Positions 38,719 to 47,146 of a DNA stretch of 64,000 nt are shown here, piece after piece. Source of the DNA: CADEEN01 sp963816315 (GTDB taxonomy: Bacteria; Pseudomonadota; Gammaproteobacteria; Burkholderiales; Burkholderiaceae_C); contig CAWFJZ010000026.1 of the NCBI GenBank assembly GCA_963816315.1, positions 124,001-188,000 on the forward strand, in the 5' to 3' direction. Made by a program: the position numbers and the translations under genes. The notes under the pieces were generated by a model, which was not told the DNA's origin, made no database searches, and saw only the letters and a list, made by a program, of their open reading frames with translations. The first letter of the stretch is position 1, and every line of letters starts with the position of its first letter.

Positions 38719-39474
38719 ATGATTAGCCGAGACTCAGTGTTCCGTCGTTTGCCTCCGGGGCTGGAGCGTCGGCAGGCGCTCTTCTTCGACGGCATCCGCC
38801 ACTGCGCGGAGATCGCTGATATGGCGTACCGACGCTTGGCGACGACGTTGACGACGATGGCACTAAACGCCCATCAACTTTCAGAAGACGAGGCCAGGGA
38901 CGAGCGACTACGGTCAATCCCGGCGGCCTTCCTAGACGCGTGGGCCACTGTCGATGCTATCTATCGCTTCCGCGGCCTAGTGAAGATCTACCCGCATCAG
39001 CGCGAGGGGAAGGTTGACATCCCTGGCTACAAACAGATGCTTGAAAACATCTCCCATGTACGAAACGTGTCCGATCACTTGGCCGTAAAGATGCCGCACG
39101 TCGAAGCCTACGGTGCGCCCGCGTTGGGCATTCTGTTGTGGCTCACGACAACCGACGGCAGGCGCTTCTATCGGTGTGCCATCTATCCAGGCTCTCTCGC
39201 CGACGCTCGGATCGCCCTGAGTCGGCTTCCTCCTGGAGGTTCCATGATTACCGGACCGACGACCGCGGTTGAACTGCAGGCAGGTAAGCACAAAGTCAAC
39301 CTCTCGGCAGCGATTGAGCTCTTTCGACAGCGAGTAGCCAAGATTGAGACTGAACTGGCGGCTCAAGTGCGAGAGGCGAAACTCGATGAGTTCAGTGCAG
39401 GCAGCGATCTCTTCGTGCAAATGACGCTGGACGCAGCCTGGCAAGACGACGAGTTACTGGGGCAGCAGCGATAG
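38719..39474 (+). CDS. Protein of unknown function, downstream of the peptidase gene
   Basis: The 251-residue protein was not recognised. It is soluble and mostly helical, with a charged central segment (FRGLVKIYPHQREGKVDIPGY in two parts) and a C-terminal helix rich in Gln/Glu (AIELFRQRVAKIETELAAQVREAKLDEF in parts). It has no signal peptide, membrane segment or known catalytic motif. Without the IS66 element its ATG would lie about 70 bases after the peptidase stop, so the two were probably an operon. Base composition is less GC-rich than the flanking core genes, as for the peptidase gene. Confidence 0.6.
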   Translation: MISRDSVFRRLPPGLERRQALFFDGIRHCAEIADMAYRRLATTLTTMALNAHQLSEDEARDERLRSIPAAFLDAWATVDAIYRFRGLVKIYPHQREGKVDIPGYKQMLENISHVRNVSDHLAVKMPHVEAYGAPALGILLWLTTTDGRRFYRCAIYPGSLADARIALSRLPPGGSMITGPTTAVELQAGKHKVNLSAAIELFRQRVAKIETELAAQVREAKLDEFSAGSDLFVQMTLDAAWQDDELLGQQR

Positions 39475-39790
39475 CGGCTGAAGAACCCGAGGACAGAGCG
39501 GTGGGTGAACAGTAACCGGCCCCGCAGCCAGCAACGGCGGCCCTTGCCAGACTCTGACTCATCCGAACCAATAGCTCCAGTGTCTGCTTTGTTGCGGTCT
39601 GCCCCCATCCTTTAAGGTCAACTCAGGGTCGTTGCGACGTTGTCAGCGACCGCTGACCGGCGCCGCCTGCCGAACATCTCTGGTGCGCGCGCATACCTGA
39701 AGTTGCGGCAGACGCTTTGGAACGCATGGTTTGCGCATTGAGCGCAACTCCAGGCGCATTGGCTGCGCCAATATCAGCACAAGGCCGCGT
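39475..39790. other. 316-bp intergenic stretch without a recognised gene
   Basis: No supported coding frame was found. A short perfect inverted repeat, TTGCGC at 39731-39736 and GCGCAA at 39742-39747, could form a small hairpin. The region lies between two converging genes (the unknown gene and nnrU) and may be a junction between the acquired segment and the core genome. Confidence 0.4.
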
Positions 39791-40371
39791 TCAACCGAAC
39801 GGCCGCACGCCGATCAGCCAGCCGTGCGCCCAGAACGCGAATACGGCCCACAGCACGCACGCCGATCACAACCGTCAGCACGGTGCGTGACGCGCTGCCC
39901 GGTGGGTAGCTCTTGCCGCCGCGCGGTCACGGCGGCGCGCGCTGGCGAAGAGCACGATCGACCAGACAGGAAGCCCCCGAACAGCAGCAGGTCGGCCAGC
40001 GTGTTGTTGGCGATCAAATGTGCGAAGGCCCAGACCTTGACGCCGAGCGTCATCGGGTGGTGCAGCTTGGCCTTGATGCCGTTGCCCGGTACATACGCGG
40101 CGGTCACCAGCACGAAGGCGATCAGCGTCAGCAGCGCGGCGACATGCCGCGTCCACAGCGGCGGCGCCGCCCACAGCTCCGTCGGTTGTTGGCGCGCCAG
40201 ACCGTAGCCCCACACCACAAGCGCAAAGCCGGCCAGCGAGAGCACGGTATACAGGCCCTTCCACGCATTCGCGCCGCGCTTGGCGATGAACGCGCTGCGT
40301 GGGCCGTCGGCGACGATGCGCGCCGAGTGGATGCCGAGAAAGAGCACGAGGCCGAGGATCAGAGCGGTCAT
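39791..40371 (-). CDS. NnrU family membrane protein (three frame breaks)
   Basis: NnrU-type proteins are polytopic membrane proteins linked to nitrite/nitric oxide reduction or isoprenoid-like methyltransferase folds. Blocks seen are ALILGLVLFLGIHSARIV, AKRGANAWKGLYTVLSLAGF, LHHPMTLGVKVWAFAHLIAN and LADLLLFGGF. After this the frame changes near 39965 and 39920 (each as one base missing) and near 39856 (one extra), continuing with VWSIVLFAS, SRTVLTVVIG and FWAHGWLIGVRPFG. The corrected product is 193 residues. An upstream in-frame ATG at 40398 is also possible. Confidence 0.8.
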
Positions 40372-40418
40372 TGGAGGGCACCGGAGTGAAGAGTCCAACG
40401 AAGATTATCGTAATCACC

Positions 40419-40465
40419 TACAATGCGATCCGCGGCTTCGGAAGACCTCCGAAGCCGCTTTCGTT
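40419..40465 (+). promoter_or_regulatory. Helicase promoter -10 and leader attenuator-like hairpin
   Basis: TACAAT at 40419-40424 is a good -10 hexamer. Right after the expected start point, GCGGCTTCGGA (40432-40442) and TCCGAAGCCGC (40448-40458) form a perfect 11-bp stem with a five-base loop, followed by TTTCGTTC. This intrinsic-terminator-like structure lies about 125 bases upstream of the helicase ATG, so it could stop early transcription unless read through. No good -35 was found. Confidence 0.5.
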
Positions 40466-40584
40466 CATCCCCTCTGACCTTCTCTCGCGCCGGCACCTCG
40501 CAGCGCTTCTCGAATCTCGGTTGGCGGCGATGCCCCTGGTGCAGCGTTGGTGCTGCGCCAATCCCGAGTCAGAGAAAGTCATCG

Positions 40585-41892
40585 ATGAGCTTCGAATCTT
40601 TGGGCCTGCCCGCTGCCCTGGCGCGCGCTGTTGCCGACAGCGGCTACACCCAACCCACCGACGTGCAAACGCGCGCCATCCCGCCGGCGATGGCCGGCAG
40701 CGACTTGCGCGTGTCGTCGTCCACCGGCAGCGGCAAGACCGCGGCCTTCGTGCTGCCGGCGTTGACCCGCGTGCTCGCCGCGCGGGGCGATGCCTCCAAG
40801 CGCCGCGACAACAAGACGGTGCACGGCCCGCGCGTGCTCGTGCTGACGCCGACGCGCGAACTGGCGATGCAGGTTGCCAAGGCCACCGACACGTACGGCC
40901 GCCACATCCCCGGCCTGCGCGTGGCCACCATCGTCGGCGGCGTGCCGTACCACGCGCAGTTGAAAGCGCTGCGCGGCCCGCTCGATGTGCTGATCGCCAC
41001 CCCCGGCCGCCTGATGGATCACATGGCCAACGGCAAGGCGGTGCTCGCCAACGTCGAGATGTTCGTGCTCGACGAAGCCGACCGCATGTTGGACATGGGC
41101 TTCATCGACGACATCAAGCACATCGCGTCGTTCCTGCCCGAGCAGCGCCAGACGGTGATGTTCAGCGCCACGTTCGCCGGTGAAGTCGGCCAGCTCGCGA
41201 AGAACATGCTGAAGGCCGATGCGCAGACGATCGCCGTCTCCACGCACACCAGCACGCACGAGAACATCGAGCAGCGCCTGCATTGGGCCGACGACGGCAA
41301 GCACAAGCATGCGTTGCTCGAGCAGTTACTGGCCGGCCGCGAGATCGACCAGGCGCTGGTCTTCACGAGCACGCAGCGCGACGCCGACTGGCTGGCCGAC
41401 AGGCTGGCCGAGATCGGCCACCGCGTCGCCTCTCTGCACGGCGGCATGCCGCAGGGCCGGCGCAACCGCGTGCTGCAGGGCCTGCGCTCGCGTGACCTGC
41501 GCGTGCTCGTCGCCACCGACGTGGCGGCGCGCGGCATCGACGTGCCGAGCATCAGCCATGTCATCAATTACGGCTTGCCGATGAAGGCCGAAGACTATGT
41601 GCACCGCATCGGCCGCACGGGCCGGGCAGGTCGCGCCGGTCTGGCCGTGACGCTGGCCGAGCGCCGCGACGCCGGCATGATCCAGCGCATCCAGCGCTTC
41701 ACGACGCAGCGCATTCCTGTGGCCACGATGGTGGGCCTGGAGCCGCGTCTGCCCGAGCCGCGTGAGTACAGCGCACCGCGCGGTGCCGCGCCGGGCCCGC
41801 GAGGTGGCGGTGGCAAGCCGTTTGCGCCGCGCCGTCCGCCTGGCGCTGGTTTTGGCCGTGGTGCGCCGCGCAATGCGGGTCCGCGTCGATAA
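40585..41892 (+). CDS. DEAD-box RNA helicase, RhlE-like
   Basis: The 435-residue protein has all helicase motifs: Q motif (GYTQPTDVQTRAIPP), I as SSTGSGKTAA (an S replaces the usual A/Q context), Ia PTRELAMQV, Ib TPGRL, II DEADRMLDMGF, III FSATF, V TDVAARGID and VI HRIGRTGRAGR. The C-terminus is basic and Gly/Pro/Arg-rich (GPRGGGGKPFAPRRPPGAGF), an RNA-binding tail typical of RhlE. It unwinds RNA in ribosome assembly and decay. The ATG at 40585 is preferred over an in-frame ATG at 40423, which lies in the leader hairpin region. Confidence 0.93.
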   Translation: MSFESLGLPAALARAVADSGYTQPTDVQTRAIPPAMAGSDLRVSSSTGSGKTAAFVLPALTRVLAARGDASKRRDNKTVHGPRVLVLTPTRELAMQVAKATDTYGRHIPGLRVATIVGGVPYHAQLKALRGPLDVLIATPGRLMDHMANGKAVLANVEMFVLDEADRMLDMGFIDDIKHIASFLPEQRQTVMFSATFAGEVGQLAKNMLKADAQTIAVSTHTSTHENIEQRLHWADDGKHKHALLEQLLAGREIDQALVFTSTQRDADWLADRLAEIGHRVASLHGGMPQGRRNRVLQGLRSRDLRVLVATDVAARGIDVPSISHVINYGLPMKAEDYVHRIGRTGRAGRAGLAVTLAERRDAGMIQRIQRFTTQRIPVATMVGLEPRLPEPREYSAPRGAAPGPRGGGGKPFAPRRPPGAGFGRGAPRNAGPRR

Positions 41893-41920
41893 GACCGACT
41901 GAAAACGCTGTTGCTCCATC

Positions 41921-41945
41921 CAGGGCCGCTCGCAGAGCGGCCCTG
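41921..41945 (+). terminator. Terminator-like hairpin after the helicase gene
   Basis: CAGGGCCGCTC (41921-41931) and GAGCGGCCCTG (41935-41945) form a perfect 11-bp stem with a three-base loop, 28 bases after the helicase stop. A weak T-rich run follows (TGCTTT, then TTTTT at about 41964). It separates the helicase from the dcw operon. Confidence 0.65.
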
Positions 41946-42138
41946 TGCTTTGGGGCGCGCGTTTTTGAGCGTTTTCGGCGGTTCCCTCCAGTTTCAAACG
42001 ATCACAAAAACTTTGAGTTGATGCATCGCTTTCAATGACTTCGGCATGTCTATGTTTTTACAATGATTTGACAGCCGAAGTTGCCTCAAAATGCGGCTCT
42101 AAGTGCTTGATTTGATTGATTTTTCCGTCAGATAACCG

Positions 42139-42167
42139 TTGACGCCCTGAATCACCGCCGCTACAGT
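42139..42167 (+). promoter_or_regulatory. dcw operon promoter (Pmra)
   Basis: TTGACG at 42139-42144 and TACAGT at 42162-42167 with a 17-bp spacer form a sigma-70-type promoter directly upstream of mraZ. Its -10 end touches the first MraZ repeat. The upstream 200 bases are clearly AT-richer than the genome. Confidence 0.6.
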
Positions 42168-42190
42168 GGAGTTTGGTGGGGATTTGTGGG
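42166..42190 (+). promoter_or_regulatory. MraZ operator: three GTGGR direct repeats
   Basis: GTGGA (42166-42170), GTGGG (42176-42180) and GTGGG (42186-42190) repeat every ten bases with five-base spacers, exactly the pattern bound by MraZ in its own promoter. The position just downstream of the -10 element fits autorepression of the division cluster. Confidence 0.75.
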
Positions 42191-42201
42191 ATTCTACGGC
42201 C

Positions 42202-42642
42202 GTGGCTGAGCTGATTCTGGATGGTGGACCGATCCTTTTGCTCGACGGCAAAGGTCGCGTCACGATCCCCACACGCTCGCGTGACGTGCTCAAGGCGCTA
42301 TGTGAGGACAAACTCACAATCACGAAAAGCCTGCGTCGCTGCCTGACGATTTTCCCACGGCCGCTGTACGAAACCTTCCGCGCCAAGATCCTGGCCTGGC
42401 CGATGGACAACGACGACTGGCGCCGCCTGTTCGTCGCCGGCTCGGCCCCCGTCGAGATCGACAGCGCCTCGCGCGTGCTGGTGCCGCCGGAGCTGCGCGA
42501 GTGGGCCGGCATCGAGCGCGACGTGTACCTGTTCGGCATGGGCCAGCGCTTCGAGCTCTGGGACAAGGCGCGCTACGACGCACACGAGGCCGGCGTGATG
42601 GCTTCGCGCGCGCCGGAAGAGCTGCGCAACATGGTGTTGTGA
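42202..42642 (+). CDS. mraZ: Transcriptional regulator MraZ
   Basis: This 146-residue AbrB-like protein has the two MraZ half-domains, each with a DxxxR-type core: LDGKGRVTIPTRSRDVL near residue 15 and IDSASRVLVPPELREWAG near 85. MraZ represses the dcw cluster by binding GTGGR repeats. The GTG at 42202 is chosen; an in-frame GTG at 42166 lies inside the operator and is unlikely. The rsmH GTG directly follows its stop. Confidence 0.92.
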   Translation: MAELILDGGPILLLDGKGRVTIPTRSRDVLKALCEDKLTITKSLRRCLTIFPRPLYETFRAKILAWPMDNDDWRRLFVAGSAPVEIDSASRVLVPPELREWAGIERDVYLFGMGQRFELWDKARYDAHEAGVMASRAPEELRNMVL

Positions 42643-43575
42643 GTGACGAGCGCATGGCAACACCGCACCGTCCTCCTCACCGAAGCGATCGACGCGCTGG
42701 TGACGGATGCCGCCGGCGTGTACGTCGATGGCACGTTCGGCCGCGGCGGGCATTCGCGTTTGTTGCTGTCCAGCCTCTCGCCGCAGGGCCGCGTGATCGC
42801 GCTCGATCGCGACTTGGAAGCGGTCGCGGCAGCGAGCGAATTGCAGGCCAGCGATGCGCGCTTTCACATCCTTCACGCCAACTTCGCAGAACTGCGCGAC
42901 GCTCTGACGTCGATGGGCATCACCAAGATCAACGGCGTGCTGCTCGACCTGGGCGTGAGCTCACCGCAGATCGACAACCCGGCGCGGGGTTTTTCTTTTC
43001 GCTTCGATGCGCCGCTGGACATGCGCATGGACACATCGCGCGGCGAGAGCGCGGCAGATTTTCTGGCGCGTGCTGACGAGCGCGTTCTTACCGAGGTGAT
43101 CAAGGACTATGGCGAAGAACGGTTTGCTCGACAGATTGCAAAGGCGCTTGTGGCTCGGCGCGAGAGCGGGCATGCCATTCGCACGACCGCAGAGCTTTCC
43201 CAGCTCGTGGCTCGTTCGGTCCGCACCCGCGAAGCGGGCCAGGACCCTGCAACGCGCACGTTTCAGGCTCTTCGGATTCACGTCAACGCCGAGCTTGAGG
43301 CCCTCGACGAAGGCCTGAAAGCTTCGCTCGATCTGCTCGCACCAGGTGCCCGTTTGGCCGTGATCGCCTTTCACTCTCTCGAAGACCGCCGGGTCAAGGA
43401 ATTCATCGCCCGCGAAAGCCGCGATGTGGTCGATCGGCGTGCGCCGTTTGCGCCGCCGAAGGCGATGCGTCTGGCCGCGATCGCACGCATCAAGCCGAGC
43501 GCCGCAGAGATCGCGGCCAATCCGCGTGCGCGCTCGGCGATCTTGCGCGTGGCCGAGCGGACGGAGGTTGCATGA
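42643..43575 (+). CDS. rsmH: 16S rRNA (cytosine-1402-N4)-methyltransferase
   Basis: The 310-residue RsmH/MraW uses S-adenosylmethionine to methylate C1402 in the ribosomal P site. Motifs: VYVDGTFGRGGHSRLLL (SAM binding), VLLDLGVSSPQID and FSFRFDAPLDMRMD, and LAVIAFHSLEDRRVK. The GTG start abuts the mraZ stop and the stop overlaps the ftsL ATG. Confidence 0.96.
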   Translation: MTSAWQHRTVLLTEAIDALVTDAAGVYVDGTFGRGGHSRLLLSSLSPQGRVIALDRDLEAVAAASELQASDARFHILHANFAELRDALTSMGITKINGVLLDLGVSSPQIDNPARGFSFRFDAPLDMRMDTSRGESAADFLARADERVLTEVIKDYGEERFARQIAKALVARRESGHAIRTTAELSQLVARSVRTREAGQDPATRTFQALRIHVNAELEALDEGLKASLDLLAPGARLAVIAFHSLEDRRVKEFIARESRDVVDRRAPFAPPKAMRLAAIARIKPSAAEIAANPRARSAILRVAERTEVA

Positions 43576-43856
43576 CAAGACTCAACACCATCGTCGTTGT
43601 CGCGCTCGTGTTCAGCAGCCTGTACCTCGTGCGCACCGCGTACGACTCGCGGCGCCTCTTTACCGAGCTCGACCGCGCGAAGAACGAGAGCGCCAAGCTC
43701 AACGTCGAATACAAGCGCCTCGAAGCCGAGCGTCAGGTTGCTGCCACCAACGCGCGCGTCGAACGCACCGCGCGCGAGCGGCTGGCGATGCGCACGGCCA
43801 CGCCGGCCGTCACGATCTACGTGCCGGACGTGTCCGCTTCCGGAGTCACCCAATGA
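43572..43856 (+). CDS. ftsL: Cell division protein FtsL
   Basis: The 94-residue bitopic protein has one membrane helix (TIVVVALVFSSLYLVRTAYD) then a periplasmic coiled coil (LFTELDRAKNESAKLNVEYK). FtsL forms the FtsQLB subcomplex that activates septal peptidoglycan synthesis. ATGA overlaps join it to rsmH and ftsI. Confidence 0.93.
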   Translation: MTRLNTIVVVALVFSSLYLVRTAYDSRRLFTELDRAKNESAKLNVEYKRLEAERQVAATNARVERTARERLAMRTATPAVTIYVPDVSASGVTQ

Positions 43857-45631
43857 AGTGGCTCAAATCAAAGGTCAAGGCGAAGGTGAAAGCCGGCGCC
43901 GTCAGCCGCAGCGTCACCTACTCGACGAGCCCGCTGCTGGCTTCGAAGACACCGCCGTGGCGCAGCAAGTTCGTCGTCGCGCTGGTCGGCCTGGGCTCGT
44001 GCGTGCTCGTCGCTCGCGCGGTCTCGATCCAGATCGTGGACAACAAGTTCTACCTTGACCAGGGCGAGAAGCGCTACGCCCACCAGCAGGATCTGCAAGC
44101 CAGCCGCGGCCGCATCACCGACCGCAACGGCGCGCTGCTGGCGACTTCCGTGCCGGTGCCTTCGGTGTGGGCGATTCCCAAAGACGTGCAGGCCACGCGC
44201 GAGCAGAAGCGCGAACTGGCGCGCCTGCTCGGCGTTCCGATGGCCGACATCGAGAAGAAACTCGGCGACCGCAACGCCCGTTTCGCCTGGCTGAAGCGCC
44301 AGGTCGATGACAAGACCTGGCAGCAGGTCAGCAAGCTCGGCATCAAGGGCATTCACGAGTCGCGCGAGTTCCGGCGCAAGTATCCGGAAGGCGAGGCTGC
44401 GGCGCACGTGATCGGCTTCACCGACGTCGATGACCACGGGCAAGAGGGCGTCGAGCTGTCGTTCCAGGACCATCTGCAGGGCAAGGACGGCTCGCGCATG
44501 GTGGTCAAGGATCGCCTGGGCCGCGTCGTCGAGGACATCGGCGACAAGGTCGCGGCCACGGACGGCCGCGATCTTCAATTGACGATCGACGCCAAGGTGC
44601 AGTACTTCGCCTACCAGCACATCAAGCAGGCGGTGCTCGACAACAAGGCCAAGGGCGGCAGCGTGGTCGTGCTCGACGCGCAGACGGGCGAAGTGCTGGC
44701 GCTGGCCAACTACCCGAGCTACGACCCGGCGGAGCGGCGCAACATCAACGTCGAGCAATTGCGCAACCGCGCCGCGATCGACATCTTCGAGCCCGGCTCG
44801 ACGATGAAGCCCTTCATCGCCGCCATCTCGCTCGACAGCGGCCGCGTCACGCCCGACACCGTGCTCGACACGTCGTCGTTTGCCGTCAGCGGCTACCCGG
44901 TGACCGACATCCATCCGCACGCGCAGTTGTCGGTGACGCAGATCGTGCAGAAGTCGAGCAACGTCGGCGCCGCCAAGATGGCGATGCAGTTGCCGGCGCA
45001 GGAGATGTGGCAGCTCTACGACGCGCTCGGCTTCGGCATCAAGCCGTCGCTGCCGTTCCCCGGCGTGGCCAGCGGCAAGCTGCGGCCGGCCAAGGCGTGG
45101 AAGCCGGTCGATCAATCGCGGCTCGCGTATGGCTACGGTTTGTCGGCGTCGCTGTTGCAGATGGCGCGCTCGTACACCGTGTTCTCGCACGACGGCGAAG
45201 TGATCCCGGTGACGATGGTCAAGCAGACCGCGCCGCCGAAGGGCGAACGGGTCTTCAAGGCCGAGACCGCGCGCACGCTGCGCGGCATGCTGCAACTCGC
45301 CGCCGGCCCCGAAGGCACCGCGCCGCTGGCGCAGACGATGGGCTACTCGGTCGGCGGCAAGAGCGGCACCGCGCACAAGCAGGAAGGCGAGGGCTACGCC
45401 CGTGACAAGTACCGCTCGTGGTTCGTCGGCCTATCGCCCATCGACGCGCCGCGCGTGATCGTCGCCGTGATGGTCGATGAGCCGAGCGCCGGCAAGCATT
45501 ACGGTGGCGCTGTTGCCGCGCCTGTGTTCTCGCGCGTCGTCGCGCAGACGCTGCGCGCGCAGGGCGTGTCGCCGAACCTGGATGTGAAGCCGCAGATCGT
45601 GGCCGGGCCCGCCGTGGGAGAAAACTTCTGA
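43853..45631 (+). CDS. ftsI: Peptidoglycan D,D-transpeptidase FtsI (PBP3)
   Basis: The 592-residue septal transpeptidase has a basic cytoplasmic N-terminus, one membrane helix near 45-65 (FVVALVGLGSCVLVARAVS), the pedestal domain and the transpeptidase domain with SxxK as STMK (Ser near 316), SSN near 368 and KSGT near 503. It crosslinks septal peptidoglycan with FtsW. The ATG overlaps the ftsL stop; the stop shares one base with the murE ATG. Confidence 0.97.
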   Translation: MKWLKSKVKAKVKAGAVSRSVTYSTSPLLASKTPPWRSKFVVALVGLGSCVLVARAVSIQIVDNKFYLDQGEKRYAHQQDLQASRGRITDRNGALLATSVPVPSVWAIPKDVQATREQKRELARLLGVPMADIEKKLGDRNARFAWLKRQVDDKTWQQVSKLGIKGIHESREFRRKYPEGEAAAHVIGFTDVDDHGQEGVELSFQDHLQGKDGSRMVVKDRLGRVVEDIGDKVAATDGRDLQLTIDAKVQYFAYQHIKQAVLDNKAKGGSVVVLDAQTGEVLALANYPSYDPAERRNINVEQLRNRAAIDIFEPGSTMKPFIAAISLDSGRVTPDTVLDTSSFAVSGYPVTDIHPHAQLSVTQIVQKSSNVGAAKMAMQLPAQEMWQLYDALGFGIKPSLPFPGVASGKLRPAKAWKPVDQSRLAYGYGLSASLLQMARSYTVFSHDGEVIPVTMVKQTAPPKGERVFKAETARTLRGMLQLAAGPEGTAPLAQTMGYSVGGKSGTAHKQEGEGYARDKYRSWFVGLSPIDAPRVIVAVMVDEPSAGKHYGGAVAAPVFSRVVAQTLRAQGVSPNLDVKPQIVAGPAVGENF

Positions 45632-47146
45632 TGGCCGTAACGGCCTTGAAGTCCCCCGAAGCCGCCGCGCGCTGGTTGCGCTCGTGGGTCACGGGCACGC
45701 TCGTCACCGACAGCCGCAAGGTCACGCCGGGCGATGCCTTCATCGCCTGGCCGGGTCAGGCGGCGGATGGCCGGCGCTTCGTGCCCGCGGCGCTCGCGGC
45801 CGGTGCGACGACCTGCGTCGTCGAACAAGACGGCATCGCGCCGTATGGCTTCAACGACGCGCGCATCGCTTCGCTGCCGAACCTCAAAGCCGAAGCCGGC
45901 GTGATCGCCGACGCCTTCTTCGACCACCCGAGCGCCGCGCTCGACATGCTGGCCGTCACCGGCACCAACGGCAAGAGCAGCACCGCGTGGTGGTGCGCGC
46001 AGGCGTTGACGCTGCTCGGCCGCCGCGCGGGTGTCGTCGGCACGCTCGGCATCGGCGAGCCGCCGGTGAATGGGCGTGAATCGACCGTCGAAACCACGGG
46101 CCTGACGACGCCCGACCCGGTGAAGCTGCATGGCGAGCTGCAGCGCTTCGTCGCCGCTGGTTTTGCCGCGTGCGCGATCGAAGCCTCGTCGATCGGCATC
46201 GAAGAGCAGCGCCTGGCCGGCCTGCGCATCACCGTGGCGATGTTCACCAACTTCACGCGCGACCACCTCGACTACCACAGCACGATGGAGTCGTACTGGG
46301 CCGCCAAGCGCAAGCTGTTCTCGTGGCCGGGGCTGAAGGCCGCCGTGCTCAACATCGACGACAAGCGCGGCGCCGAGCTGGCGCGCGAGTTCTCGCAGGT
46401 GCTGGCGCCGAATCCGCTCGACGTCTGGACGGTCTCGGCCGAGCGCGAAGCGCGGCTGGTGGCACGCGACATCGGCTACCGCGACGGCGGGCTGTCGTTC
46501 ACGCTGCACGAAGGGGTCGCACAGCGCGCCGGTGACGAGCACGCTGATCGGCGACTACAACGCGCACAACCTGCTCGGCGTGCTCGCTGCGCTGCGTGCG
46601 CTCGGCGTGCCGCTGGCGGACGCCGCAGCGGTGGTGCCGCGGCTGACGGCGGTGCCCGGCCGCATGCAGCGTGTCGGCGACGGCGCCGGTGCGCCGCAGA
46701 TCGTGGTGGACTATGCGCACACGCCCGACGCATTGGAAAAAGTGCTCGGCGCGTTGAGGCCGCTGGCGGCCGCACGTGGCGGACAGCTCGTTTGCGTGTT
46801 CGGCTGCGGCGGCGACCGCGATGCGACGAAGCGGCCGTTGATGGGCGAGATTGCCGCCAAGGGCGCCGACCGTGTGCTCGTCACCAGCGACAACCCGCGC
46901 GGCGAGAACCCGGCGTCGATCATCGCTGGCATCGTCGCCGGCATCGTCGATCGCTCGCATGCCGAAGTCGTCGAAGACCGCCGCCTGGCGATTGCGCAAA
47001 CCGTCGTGGAGGCCTCGCCGCGCGATGTGATCGTGCTCGCCGGCAAGGGGCATGAGGACTACCAGGAGATCGCCGGTGTGCGCTATCCGTTCTCGGATGT
47101 GATCGAAGCGACGCAAGCGCTGATGCAAAGAGGTGCGCGGCGATGA
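45631..47146 (+). CDS. murE: UDP-MurNAc-tripeptide synthetase (one frame break)
   Basis: MurE adds the third residue, meso-diaminopimelate in Gram-negatives, to UDP-MurNAc-L-Ala-D-Glu. Motifs: VTDSRKVTPGDAFIAWPG, ATP loop VTGTNGKSSTAWW, FTNFTRDHLDYH and the C-terminal VTSDNPRGENP, which carries the DNPR signature of DAP-adding enzymes. A +1 break near 46531 falls before LIGDYNAHNLLG; dropping one base gives 504 residues. Essential and single-copy in most bacteria, so a consensus error is likely. Confidence 0.95.

Noticed and set aside
40423..40584. Longer helicase N-terminus starting at 40423
   Set aside because: It would lie at the -10 box and leader hairpin, and the added residues do not resemble RhlE proteins.
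42166..42201. mraZ start at GTG 42166
   Set aside because: That codon is the first MraZ operator repeat; the encoded residues do not fit the family.
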